A stretch of DNA of 64,000 bases from Fructilactobacillus hinvesii (lineage in GTDB: Bacteria > Bacillota > Bacilli > Lactobacillales > Lactobacillaceae): contig NZ_CP097118.1 of the NCBI RefSeq assembly GCF_024029435.1, positions 1,302,001 through 1,366,000 of the forward strand. Direction: 5' to 3'. Shown here in pieces: positions 28,519-37,249 of the stretch. The translations under genes were made by a program, and so were the position numbers. Numbering within the stretch: position 1 is the first letter of the stretch; every line of letters begins with the position of its first letter. Under the pieces are notes generated by a model. That model made no database searches. It worked only from the letters and a program-made list of their open reading frames with translations, and was not told where the DNA came from.

Positions 28519-30525
28519 TTAATCCATTTCTTGCTTTAACTTTTTAATTGTATCACGCAAATTTGCAGCCTGTTCAAAATCTAGCTGACGCGCGGCGGTT
28601 TGCATCTCATCACTCAGGTTTTGCAACACTTGCTGCTGCTCTTTGGTACTCATTTGTTCAAAGTCCGACTCTGCAAACGGTTTTTCCTTGTTGTAGTGGT
28701 CCGCTTCCGTTTGTTTGTAAGCCGAGATAACCTTTTCAATTGGTTTAATGATCGTGTGTGGTTCTTGGTGGTGTTCCTGATTATAAGCAATTTGCTTATC
28801 ACGCCGCCGTTGGGTTTCATCCATGGCCAACTGCATCGAATCCGTCACGTGGTCTGCATACATAATTACATGACCATCTTCGTTTCGAGCGGCCCGTCCA
28901 ATCGTCTGAATCAGTGAGCGTTCGTTGCGCAAGAAGCCTTCCTTATCAGCATCCAAAATGGCAACCAGGGAAACTTCTGGCACATCAATTCCCTCTCGAA
29001 GCAGATTAATCCCAATTAAAACGTCGAACTTTCCCAGTCGGAGATCCCGAATAATCCGGGTTCGTTCCAAGGTTTTAATGTCACTGTGCAGGTACTTTAC
29101 TTTAACTCCCAGATCCTTTAGATAGTCGGTTAAATCCTCAGCCATCTTCTTGGTCAAGGTAGTCACAAACGTCCGTTGGTGCTTTTTAACCCGCGCGTTA
29201 ATTTCTCCCAGTAAGTCATCCATCTGATCCTTAGTGGGCCGCACCTCCACTGTCGGATCCAATAGTCCCGTTGGTCGAATGATTTGTTCGACTACCTGGC
29301 TACTGTGTTCTAATTCATAATCACCAGGAGTAGCTGACATGTACACGACCTGGTGAATGTGTTTTTCAAATTCTTCAAAATTCAGAGGACGATTATCGTA
29401 GGCACTTGGCAATCGAAACCCATAGTCAATCAACTGTTTCTTCCGGGCCCGATCTCCCTTCAACATCCCGCGAACTTGCGGGACAGTCTGGTGGGATTCA
29501 TCGATGAACATCAAAAAGTCCTTTGGAAAGAAATCCAGTAAGGTATACGGTGGTTCACCGGGTTTTCTGCGATCCATGTAACGGGAATAATTTTCAATTC
29601 CCGAGGTATACCCCATTTCTCGCATCATTTCGAGGTCATAGGTCGTCCGTTGCTTTAACCGCTGTGCTTCTAACAGTTTTCCAGCGTGTTCCAGTTTTCC
29701 AACCTGAGTTTCCATGTCCGCTTTGATTTCTGGAAGCGCCACGTTCATGATTTCATCGTTGGTTAAAAAGTGGGTGGCCGGGAACAAGGTGACCACGTTT
29801 GGTTCCCCAATCACTTCACCAGTTAATGTGTTGACTTCGGTAATCTTATCAATTTCATCACCAAAAAATTCGATGCGGTAGGCGTTCTGGGTTCCAGAAG
29901 CCGGAAAGACTTCCACGGTATCTCCATGAACCCGAAAACGGCCCCGATCAAAATCAATATCGTTCCGTTGAAACTGAATGTTAACCAGTTTACGCAGAAA
30001 CACATCCCGTTCCATTTCATCACCAACCCGAAGCGAAACGGTGTGGTTTTGGTATTCTTCGGGATTCCCTAATCCAAAGATTGATGAAACGGAAGCCACG
30101 ACAATCACATCGTTGCGGGACAACAATGCACTCGTTGCCGCGTGTCGGAGTTGGTCAATTTCGTCGTTAATCGAAGCATCCTTTTCAATGTATGTATCAC
30201 TAGATGGCACGTAGGCCTCTGGTTGATAAAAATCATAGTAACTTACGAAGTACTCCACGGCATTGTGGGGGAAAAATTCCTTTAACTCGTTATACAGCTG
30301 ACCCGCCAACGTTTTGTTGTGCGCTAAAACCAGCGTTGGTCGGTTTTGATCCCGAATAATGTTGGCCATCGTAAACGTTTTTCCGGTTCCGGTTGCCCCT
30401 AACAGGGTTTGTTCTTTATCGCCCGCCTGTAACCCCGCATCAATTTTAGCAATGGCCGTAGGCTGATCGCCGGTGGGTTGGTACTTAGACACCAACTCAA
30501 ATTTATTTTGTGTTTTGGTAACCAT
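28519..30525 (-). CDS. uvrB: Excinuclease ABC subunit B
   Basis: Helicase-like subunit that verifies damage and recruits UvrC. The 668 residues are full length. Walker [14 protein letters not shown] (about 40), the beta-hairpin [14 protein letters not shown] (about 93), helicase motifs DESHQTVPQ and QTIGRAARN, and the C-terminal UVR domain (last 35 residues) are present. The ATG at 30525 ([17 protein letters not shown]) has a GAGG site; a longer in-frame start would include the untranslated leader. The LexA box upstream makes this an SOS gene. Confidence 0.98.
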   Translation of the reverse strand: MVTKTQNKFELVSKYQPTGDQPTAIAKIDAGLQAGDKEQTLLGATGTGKTFTMANIIRDQNRPTLVLAHNKTLAGQLYNELKEFFPHNAVEYFVSYYDFYQPEAYVPSSDTYIEKDASINDEIDQLRHAATSALLSRNDVIVVASVSSIFGLGNPEEYQNHTVSLRVGDEMERDVFLRKLVNIQFQRNDIDFDRGRFRVHGDTVEVFPASGTQNAYRIEFFGDEIDKITEVNTLTGEVIGEPNVVTLFPATHFLTNDEIMNVALPEIKADMETQVGKLEHAGKLLEAQRLKQRTTYDLEMMREMGYTSGIENYSRYMDRRKPGEPPYTLLDFFPKDFLMFIDESHQTVPQVRGMLKGDRARKKQLIDYGFRLPSAYDNRPLNFEEFEKHIHQVVYMSATPGDYELEHSSQVVEQIIRPTGLLDPTVEVRPTKDQMDDLLGEINARVKKHQRTFVTTLTKKMAEDLTDYLKDLGVKVKYLHSDIKTLERTRIIRDLRLGKFDVLIGINLLREGIDVPEVSLVAILDADKEGFLRNERSLIQTIGRAARNEDGHVIMYADHVTDSMQLAMDETQRRRDKQIAYNQEHHQEPHTIIKPIEKVISAYKQTEADHYNKEKPFAESDFEQMSTKEQQQVLQNLSDEMQTAARQLDFEQAANLRDTIKKLKQEMD

Positions 30526-30599
30526 GATGATCCTCTTATTCTTAATTAGTGATAAGTCGCAGATGCTAGCTATTTTAGTCAACTAGTCAGTTAATTATT

Positions 30600-30628
30600 A
30601 TCTTAGCACACGAACATACTTTCGCCAA
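30600..30628 (-). promoter_or_regulatory. uvrB promoter with LexA (DinR) box
   Basis: -35 TTGGCG (30623-30628), 17-base spacer, -10 TAAGAT (30600-30605). The spacer contains CGAAAGTATGTTCG (30611-30624), matching the Gram-positive LexA consensus CGAACNNNNGTTCG at nine of ten defined positions. LexA bound here would block RNA polymerase directly. Confidence 0.85.
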
Positions 30629-30660
30629 ACAAAAAAAGAAGCGCTCTTTGAGCCCCTCTT
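30629..30660 (-). terminator. Intrinsic terminator after trxB
   Basis: 11-base arms AAGAGGGGCTC/GAGCGCTTCTT (one mismatch, one wobble), three-base loop, then a run of Ts. It lies immediately before the uvrB promoter. Confidence 0.75.
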
Positions 30661-30668
30661 TCCTTGGT

Positions 30669-31598
30669 TTATTTACTTTTAACGGATTCGACGTAATCAA
30701 AGACGGCTTGACCCGCAATGCCACCGTCACCAACTGCCGTGGTAATCTGACGCAGGCCCTTTTTCCGGACGTCCCCGACCGCAAAAATTCCTGGTACCTT
30801 AGTTTCCATCTGGTCGTTGGTAATAATCCAGCCTTGCTCATCAGTAATGCCTAACTGAGTGAAGGCTCCAGAGATTGGGAGAATTCCGACGTACACAAAG
30901 ACTCCTGCCGTTGGTAATTCACTCGTTTCCCCAGTTTGGTTATTCTTGAGGGCTACCCCCGTGACCTTTTTGTCGTCACCCAGAATTTCTGTCACGTTAC
31001 TGTTCCAGATAAACTCAATGTTATCGCGTGCAAAAGCCCGATCTTGCAAGATCTTTTGGGCCCGCAACTGGTCGCGTCGGTGTACAACCGTGACCTTTTT
31101 GGCAAGGTTGGCTAGATAAGTGGCCTCTTGAACGGCCGAGTCACCACCGCCGACCACGACGACGTCTTCATTCTTAAAGAAAGCTCCGTCACAAACGGCA
31201 CAGTATGAAACTCCCCGACCACCGTACTGGTCTTCACCAGGAACCCCGAGCTTTCGGTATTCTGACCCCGAACCAATGATAACGGCTGATGCTTCAAATT
31301 GCTCTTCAGCGGTGTGAACGATCTTTTGGTTCCCAGCCAGTTCAATCCCGGTAACTTCTCCGTAGGCATACTCAACGCCGAACTGGGTGCTACTTTCATA
31401 CATTTTTTCCGATAGATCTGGACCTAAAATGGACTTAAAGCCCGTGTAGTTTTCGATTTCTGCGGTGTTATTCATTTGCCCACCGTAAACCCCACGATCT
31501 AGCATCAAAACGGACAGTTCTGCCCGTGAAGCGTATAAAGCAGCTGTCATTCCAGCTGGTCCTGCTCCAATTACAATTACATCGTATTTTTTCGTCAT
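30669..31598 (-). CDS. trxB: Thioredoxin reductase
   Basis: FAD/NADPH disulfide reductase that regenerates reduced thioredoxin. The 309 residues show the FAD-binding VIGAGPAGMTAALYASRA (about 9), the redox-active CAVC in YCAVCDGAFF (about 133-140), NADPH-binding VVVGGGDSAVQEA (about 147) and the C-terminal FAVGDVR. The ATG at 31598 follows GAGGTG. It is last in the hprK-lgt-gpsA-trxB order but has its own promoter, framed by an inverted repeat. Confidence 0.97.
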   Translation of the reverse strand: MTKKYDVIVIGAGPAGMTAALYASRAELSVLMLDRGVYGGQMNNTAEIENYTGFKSILGPDLSEKMYESSTQFGVEYAYGEVTGIELAGNQKIVHTAEEQFEASAVIIGSGSEYRKLGVPGEDQYGGRGVSYCAVCDGAFFKNEDVVVVGGGDSAVQEATYLANLAKKVTVVHRRDQLRAQKILQDRAFARDNIEFIWNSNVTEILGDDKKVTGVALKNNQTGETSELPTAGVFVYVGILPISGAFTQLGITDEQGWIITNDQMETKVPGIFAVGDVRKKGLRQITTAVGDGGIAGQAVFDYVESVKSK

Positions 31599-31621
31599 TT
31601 TATTCACCTCATTGCTGATCA

Positions 31622-31667
31622 CTTTTACTAGCATCATCCTAACACACTTACTTAAAGTTAGTAAAAG
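31622..31667 (-). promoter_or_regulatory. trxB promoter framed by a 9-bp inverted repeat
   Basis: -35 TTTACT (31660-31665), 18-base spacer, extended -10 TGTTAGGAT (TAGGAT at 31636-31641). The perfect inverted repeat CTTTTACTA (31622-31630) / TAGTAAAAG (31659-31667) encloses the promoter, one arm over the -35 and the other near the start point. This is a candidate regulator site; no known consensus is matched. Confidence 0.45.
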
Positions 31668-31687
31668 AATTAGCTTTCCGTTTCCAG

Positions 31688-32704
31688 TTAACCGTTTTCG
31701 GTTTGTCCTTCCCGGGTCATCAACGCATGGATGGCCGCTGGAACCGTTTCTTCCTGGTTCAACACGGCGTGAATGGCTTCCGTAATCGGCATTGAAATTC
31801 CCGTTGTCTGTGCTAAATCATAGGCTGCTTGGCTGGTGGCAATTCCTTCGATCACCATTCCCATGTTTGCAATTACATCAGCTAACGGAATTCCCTGACC
31901 GAGTTGATACCCGGCGCGATAATTCCGCGAGTTGGTACTAGTTGCCGTCACAATGACGTCCCCCATTCCAGAGAGACCAGCAAAGGTCAGTGGATTAGCT
32001 CCAAAACTAACTCCTAGTCGGGAAATCTCAGCCACCCCGCGGGTCATTAAAGCAGCCCGCGAATTATCACCATAACCTAGCCCAGCTAGCGCTCCTGAAG
32101 CTAAGGCAATGATGTTCTTTAAGGCGCCCCCAAACTCGACTCCAATCACATCGGAGTTGGTGTAAACCCGGAAGTAATCATTCATAAAAAGCTTTTGAAA
32201 GTGGGTTGCAGCATCAAAATCATCACTCGCTACGGTTACTAGCGTGGGGTCGTGCTGTGCGACTCCCTCCGCATGACTTGGTCCCGAAATGACAGAGATG
32301 CTCTCCCGTTGCTCTGGAGCAATCGTTTCTGCTAATACTTGGGAAATCCGCAGGTGGGTCGTTGTTTCTAATCCCTTACTTCCATGAATCAAATGGGGTT
32401 TCAGGTCTAACTTTTGTAAAATAGGAGCAACGTCTGCAGCAACAGAACGCGTTGCCTGGGCAGGAACAATGAAGAGAACGTCCGTAGCATCCGTGAGGGC
32501 AGTCTCTAAATCAGTGGTTGCCCGTAAGTTAGTGGGAAACGTGTAGTTTTTAATGTATTTTTCGTTGGTATGTTGCTGGTTCAATTCTTCAGCTTGGGCA
32601 GCGCTTCTCGTCCACAACTGAACGGTGTGTCCGTTTTCGTTTAAGATGGCAGCTAACATGCTCCCCCACGATCCGGCTCCCAATACGGCAATTTTAGTTT
32701 TCAT
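31688..32704 (-). CDS. gpsA: Glycerol-3-phosphate dehydrogenase (NAD(P)+)
   Basis: Makes sn-glycerol-3-phosphate from dihydroxyacetone phosphate for phospholipid and teichoic acid synthesis. The 338 residues show NAD-binding VLGAGSWGSMLA (about 6-17), the substrate motif GVEFGGALKNIIALASG (about 190, containing the catalytic Lys) and GLSGMGDVIVTATS. It starts four bases behind lgt, which uses lipids built from this product. Confidence 0.97.
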   Translation of the reverse strand: MKTKIAVLGAGSWGSMLAAILNENGHTVQLWTRSAAQAEELNQQHTNEKYIKNYTFPTNLRATTDLETALTDATDVLFIVPAQATRSVAADVAPILQKLDLKPHLIHGSKGLETTTHLRISQVLAETIAPEQRESISVISGPSHAEGVAQHDPTLVTVASDDFDAATHFQKLFMNDYFRVYTNSDVIGVEFGGALKNIIALASGALAGLGYGDNSRAALMTRGVAEISRLGVSFGANPLTFAGLSGMGDVIVTATSTNSRNYRAGYQLGQGIPLADVIANMGMVIEGIATSQAAYDLAQTTGISMPITEAIHAVLNQEETVPAAIHALMTREGQTENG

Positions 32705-32708
32705 TTAA

Positions 32709-33539
32709 TTAATTGTCTCCTTTAGCATTTTCCACATCGTACCATTGTAAATTCTGATCAGCGCGACGGCGATAAATTAACACGACCAGCGCTCCCACGC
32801 ACAGAACCACTGAGAGCACCTGCGAAACCCGCAGCGGCCCTAACATTAAGCTGTCGGTGCGCATGCCTTCGGTAAAGAAACGTCCGTATGCATACCACAT
32901 CACGTAGGTTAAAAAGATTTCCCCACGCTTAAAAAGATGATTAGAGTGGCGCATGGTTAGCAAGAGGACGAAGCCCAACAAGTCCCATAGTGATTCGTAG
33001 AGAAAGGTGGGTTGCCGATACGCTCCGTCGATTAACATTTGCTGCATAATCACGGCTGGCAGGTGTAAATGTGCAAGAAAAGAATGGCTGGTAATCGCTC
33101 CATAGGCTTCTTGATTCATGAAGTTGCCCCAACGCCCGATTCCTTGTGCCATCACCACGGTCGGTGCAGCAATATCAAAAACCTGCCACAAAGACATTTG
33201 GTGCCGGCGACAGAACCACCAAATGAAGAGTCCCGCACCAAGAAGTGCTCCATAAATGGCAATGCCTCCGTCCCAGATCGCAATGATTTCACCGGGGTGA
33301 CTCGCATAGTAATTCCACCGAAAGACGACGTAGTATAGGCGAGCCGAAACAATCGCAATGGGGATGGCTCCGAGAATTAAGTTGTACACCAGGTCCTCAT
33401 TAAGGCCCTGGCGGTGCACTTCGCGCATTGCTAACCAAACCGCCAGTAACACGGCAGTTGCAATGATGATTCCATACCAGCGAACGTTGAAGGGACCGAA
33501 ACTAATCGCAATCGGATTTAAGGCTGCAATTGCAAACAT
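32709..33539 (-). CDS. lgt: Prolipoprotein diacylglyceryl transferase
   Basis: Membrane enzyme that attaches diacylglycerol to the lipobox Cys of prolipoproteins. The 276 residues have about seven membrane helices. The Lgt signature is visible as GRWGNFMNQEAYG (around residue 133). The essential periplasmic regions GGIAIYGALLG (about 91) and FTEGMRTDS (about 217) are also present. The gene lies between hprK and gpsA in the conserved operon. Confidence 0.97.
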   Translation of the reverse strand: MFAIAALNPIAISFGPFNVRWYGIIIATAVLLAVWLAMREVHRQGLNEDLVYNLILGAIPIAIVSARLYYVVFRWNYYASHPGEIIAIWDGGIAIYGALLGAGLFIWWFCRRHQMSLWQVFDIAAPTVVMAQGIGRWGNFMNQEAYGAITSHSFLAHLHLPAVIMQQMLIDGAYRQPTFLYESLWDLLGFVLLLTMRHSNHLFKRGEIFLTYVMWYAYGRFFTEGMRTDSLMLGPLRVSQVLSVVLCVGALVVLIYRRRADQNLQWYDVENAKGDN

Positions 33540-33554
33540 TGTGATTCAGCCTCC

Positions 33555-34517
33555 CTAGTGTCCCTCGTCTGCCTTGGGTTGATCTTCTTGACTGTGTTCC
33601 TTAATCAACCCATTTAACTCTTCGTCAAACATATTAGTAGCGTTGTACCCCATCGTGTTGGCCCGGAAGTTCATCGCAGCCGTTTCAATGATAATCGCTA
33701 AATTTCGGCCGGGTTTAACCGGGATGTCGAGTTGCTTGACTTCCACGTCAAAAATCCGTTGTTTGGCATCACCGGTCCCCAGCCGATCATACTTCTTACC
33801 CTTCTCCCAAATGTCTAAGTGGATAATAAGGTCAATCCGGGTTTCTGACCGCACCGCCCCGGTTCCAAAGAGGGTCATGACGTCAATGATTCCGATTCCC
33901 CGAATTTCTAACAGATGATTCAAAATCTTTGGGGCCTGCCCAATTAAATCCTGTTCGTCATGTTGATGAACGTCTACCCGGTCATCAGCAATCAGCCGGT
34001 GCCCCCGTTTAACTAGTTCTAATGCGGTTTCACTCTTTCCGATCCCAGAATCACCGGTAATCAGAATTCCAACCCCATAGACTTCTACTAGTACTCCATG
34101 AATGGACTGACGGGGAGCTAGCTGGGCTTCTAGGTAGTCAGTCATGTTACTCAGCACCCGGGAGGTGTTTAACTTCGATTCAAGGATGGGAATGCCAGCG
34201 GCTTTGGCGGCGCGAACCAGTTCCACGGGTGGTTCAATGGCTGTCGAAATCACAAAGGCCGGCGTATCTGGTTGACACAACCGCGTCATGTATTCCTGTA
34301 AGTCTTTTTCTTCCAAGTGTTTTGCAAATGAAGTTTCCGTAATTCCCAGCAACTGAATTCGTTCTGACGGATAGTAGGCAAAGTAACCGGTTAATTCCAG
34401 CCCGGGCCGCGAAATATCACTGGTCGTAATGGAGCGATCTAGATGATCAGACCCCGAAAAAACACTCAAATGGGTATTTTCCACTAATTCTTTAACGCTC
34501 ACACTGTTATTACTCAT
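33555..34517 (-). CDS. hprK: HPr kinase/phosphorylase
   Basis: Phosphorylates HPr on Ser46 in response to glycolytic intermediates and dephosphorylates it with phosphate, driving carbon catabolite control. The 320 residues have an N-terminal MurF-like domain (1-125) and a kinase domain with Walker A GDSGIGKSETAL (about 153-164). The family signature is LEIRGIGIIDV (about 203). First of the hprK-lgt-gpsA group, but closely following the yvlD-like gene, so probably read from prfB onward. Confidence 0.97.
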   Translation of the reverse strand: MSNNSVSVKELVENTHLSVFSGSDHLDRSITTSDISRPGLELTGYFAYYPSERIQLLGITETSFAKHLEEKDLQEYMTRLCQPDTPAFVISTAIEPPVELVRAAKAAGIPILESKLNTSRVLSNMTDYLEAQLAPRQSIHGVLVEVYGVGILITGDSGIGKSETALELVKRGHRLIADDRVDVHQHDEQDLIGQAPKILNHLLEIRGIGIIDVMTLFGTGAVRSETRIDLIIHLDIWEKGKKYDRLGTGDAKQRIFDVEVKQLDIPVKPGRNLAIIIETAAMNFRANTMGYNATNMFDEELNGLIKEHSQEDQPKADEGH

Positions 34518-34532
34518 GAAAATCCTCCTTGG

Positions 34533-34871
34533 TTACACGTCCGGGGTAATGAAGTAGTTGCAAATTGACATTAACAAAGAGATTAAAAAAACCATTCCAA
34601 ACGAGGAAAAGCTCATCATCGGTCCGACTAACACCGCGGTTAATTCTAAGATTAGGGCGTTCAACACCAGGTTAAAAAGCCCAAACGTCAAGATGTTAAT
34701 CGGCAAAAACAGAATCGATAAAATCGGTTTAATTAAAACTTGTAAAAGGGTTAAAACGGCGGCCGCCCCTAGTGCGACCTGCCAACTTTCGATGTAAAAG
34801 GAAGTTGGAAAAATAGTAGCAAAGGCTAATAACAAAATGAAATTAACCAGCCACCGACTAATCACTCTCAT
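34533..34871 (-). CDS. YvlD-type four-helix membrane protein (phage-holin-4 superfamily)
   Basis: A 112-residue protein made almost entirely of four hydrophobic helices (about 8-28, 30-50, 55-75 and 85-108). It contains the family segment LFLPINILTFGLFNLVLNALIL (given by landmarks LPINILTFG and NALIL). The family is named after mycobacterial holins but has no proven lytic role; Bacillus YvlD is linked to envelope stress. It overlaps the stop of the PDZ gene by four bases, so translation is likely coupled. Confidence 0.85.
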   Translation of the reverse strand: MRVISRWLVNFILLLAFATIFPTSFYIESWQVALGAAAVLTLLQVLIKPILSILFLPINILTFGLFNLVLNALILELTAVLVGPMMSFSSFGMVFLISLLMSICNYFITPDV

Positions 34872-36049
34872 TTTTGTACTCCTGTTTCATCCTTGGGAAA
34901 AGTCACAATCCCAATTTCATGGGGAGCTCCAGCATAAATGGCCGAATCCTTCAGCTCTAGTTGACCATCCCGATTCTTAATCTTCAAATGACAGAAAGTG
35001 GGATTACTCTGTAAGGCCCGGTATAATTGGTCCTCATTGCGAACCGCTTGGTCGTTAACCTCTAAAATCAAATCTCCCGTTTGGAGTTTCATCTTGCTAG
35101 CTGGAGTGTTAGGTTTTACGGCTAAAATCCGAATCCCATCCACGGCTTGTTCCACCTGTTTGGCTGACGCCTTGCGATCCACTCGGTGGTAATGGTACAG
35201 CACCATTGCATAGGCCAATAGCAAGACGATAATTGCGGCCACTTCAAACCATAAGTTCTTCCAGAGAAAGGCATCGACCGTTAATCCCAGACTTAACCAA
35301 GCTAACCACCCAGTAGCATTCGCTAATCGTTTCACAATATTTTCTGACATATCACTAATGAACTTAAAGCGGTACCCAATCAAAAACGGAACGACTAAGA
35401 TGCTAACCTTACTTCCAAACAGCCGAAACATTGGCCAGAAGGGACTGTTTGCAACGAACAATTGACCCGGTACCAAAAAAACTAGTGGAACAACCGTAAA
35501 TTTGTTGAACAGGTACGAAGCGACCCGGTTCCCCCGGATATTTTTACTAAGCACCGGTGAGTTTACCGATTTTCGATTAAACTTCAAGAACAGATACTGC
35601 AGAATCAGCATCACCGTTAGTAACTCCAAGAAGTTCATTCCAACGGGCATCGTGTTTTGCAGGGTTAAATTAAAGTTACCATTAAGAATGTGAGTGTAGA
35701 AATTATTTCCTAACAGTAAAATTAACAGCATCAAGATTCCCATGCCCGCAAACGGAAACATAAATCCAGGAATTACGACCATGAACGCCATGATCACTTC
35801 GTAAGCAAAGATCCATGCAAAGGATACTTCGATTCCAAACCCAAAGGAGAGGATGGAACCTACGATTCCTAATCCAATTGTCCCCAGCAAAAAGGTCTTC
35901 AGCTCGGTGTGCTTCGGATTAATCGCGCTTCCGTAAAGATCACGTTCCCGCTTCATCCGTAAATGGTGATCGACGAGGGTGCGCCCGATTCCCAACCAGA
36001 ACACCGGCATCATAAAGAAAAATAAGACGTTAAATAGTAACTGTTGCAT
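34868..36049 (-). CDS. Multipass membrane protein with C-terminal PDZ domain (MinJ-like)
   Basis: A 393-residue protein with about eight membrane helices over residues 1-290, followed by a cytoplasmic PDZ domain (about 295-385: IRILAVKPNTPASKMKLQTGD region, landmarks SKMKLQTGD and ILEVND). This architecture and the position next to prfB/secA resemble Bacillus MinJ, the bridge between DivIVA and MinCD. Whether it serves division here is inference. The ATG at 36049 has AAGGA eight bases upstream. It begins 11 bases after the prfB stop. Confidence 0.78.
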   Translation of the reverse strand: MQQLLFNVLFFFMMPVFWLGIGRTLVDHHLRMKRERDLYGSAINPKHTELKTFLLGTIGLGIVGSILSFGFGIEVSFAWIFAYEVIMAFMVVIPGFMFPFAGMGILMLLILLLGNNFYTHILNGNFNLTLQNTMPVGMNFLELLTVMLILQYLFLKFNRKSVNSPVLSKNIRGNRVASYLFNKFTVVPLVFLVPGQLFVANSPFWPMFRLFGSKVSILVVPFLIGYRFKFISDMSENIVKRLANATGWLAWLSLGLTVDAFLWKNLWFEVAAIIVLLLAYAMVLYHYHRVDRKASAKQVEQAVDGIRILAVKPNTPASKMKLQTGDLILEVNDQAVRNEDQLYRALQSNPTFCHLKIKNRDGQLELKDSAIYAGAPHEIGIVTFPKDETGVQK

Positions 36050-36060
36050 AATTGCCATCC

Positions 36061-37177
36061 TTATTGATTATCTTGTTGTAATTTCCACTGTAAGTACGCG
36101 TTAATAAACGGATTCAAATCCCCATCCATCACCGCTTTCCCGTTGGCCGTTTCGTAACCAGTTCGGTGATCTTTAACCATCGTATAAGGGTGAAAAACGT
36201 AGGAACGAATTTGTGATCCCCAGCCAATGTCTAACTGAGTTCCCGCTAATTTGGCTTTTTCCTCAGCCTTCTTTTGTTCTTCACGTTCATACAACTTTGA
36301 TTTTAACATATTCATCGCCGTCACCCGGTTTTGAAGTTGAGAACGCTGGGCTTGACTGGACGTAACGATTCCCGTTGGCAGGTGAGTAATCCGAACGGCG
36401 GAAGAGGTTTTGTTAATGTGCTGACCCCCAGCTCCGCTCGAACGAAAGACATCAATCCGTAAGTCATCAGGATTAATCTCTACCGTCACGCTCTCGTCTA
36501 ATTCCGGCATTACATCAACAGACGCAAAGGAAGTATGCCGTCGCCCCGCTGAATCAAACGGAGACAGCCGCACCAACCGATGAATCCCCTTTTCAGCCTT
36601 CAGATACCCGTAAGCATTGGGCCCACTTACGGTCATTGTCACACTACTTAAACCGGCAACTTCACCGGGTTGGTAGTCATCAATTTCCACCTTAAAATTG
36701 TTTTGTTCTGCCCAGCGGGTGTACATCCGGAGTAACATTTCTGCCCAGTCTTCGGCTTCTGTTCCCCCGGCTCCCGGGTGAATTTCTACGATGGCATTAT
36801 TATGATCGTATTTGCCGTTTAACAACAGACTTAACTGGTAATTTTGCAGGTGCTCTTCGGTTTGGGCTAAATCACGTTCAAAATCGTGTTCTAAATCAGG
36901 ATCACTTGCTTCCGTCAGCAGTTCCAAACTAACTTCCAGGTTCTCCGCTTCTGTTTCTAGTTGGTGAAACTGATCATACTTTGCCTTCAGATGGTTGGTG
37001 GTCGTAATTAATTCCTGGGCGGCTTGCTGATCATCCCAGAAACCAGGCTGTGCCATCTTAGCCTCGTTAATGCTAATATCTTCGTTTAACTGATCCAGGT
37101 CAAAGAGACCCCCTAAAGTTACTAATGGCGTCGTTAATCTCTGCCACTTTGGCTTTTGCAGTACTTAATTCCATCAT
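36061..37177 (-). CDS. prfB: Peptide chain release factor 2, programmed +1 frameshift
   Basis: Class I release factor for UGA and UAA stops. A short first frame starts at 37177 (MMELSTAKAKV...) and runs 25 codons to an in-frame TGA (37100-37102). A +1 slip at CTT-TGA-C joins it to the main frame (DLDQLNEDIS...), giving about 371 residues. The catalytic GGQ motif lies in SGAGGQHINKT (about residue 250) and the stop-recognition tripeptide SPF in VRLSPFDSAGRRHTS (about 205). Three tandem ATGs precede it; the middle one has the best spacing to GGAGG. The frameshift couples RF2 level to its own supply. Confidence 0.96.
37099..37114 (-). promoter_or_regulatory. prfB +1 programmed frameshift site
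   Basis: On the minus strand: the internal Shine-Dalgarno-like AGGGGG (37109-37114), three bases, then CTT TGA C (37099-37105). This arrangement is the same as in Escherichia coli prfB. Slow decoding of UGA when RF2 is scarce lets the ribosome slip from CUU to UUU. Confidence 0.93.
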
Positions 37178-37212
37178 CATTGTTCCTCCTCTAGTGAGCA
37201 AGTATCATGCCA

Positions 37213-37241
37213 AGAAAAAGCGAAGAACCATGGTCCTTCGC
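37213..37241 (-). terminator. Intrinsic terminator after secA
   Basis: 11-base arms GCGAAGGACCA/TGGTTCTTCGC (one wobble) and TTTTTCTT, between secA and prfB. Confidence 0.75.
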
Positions 37242-37249
37242 CTGTCTTG

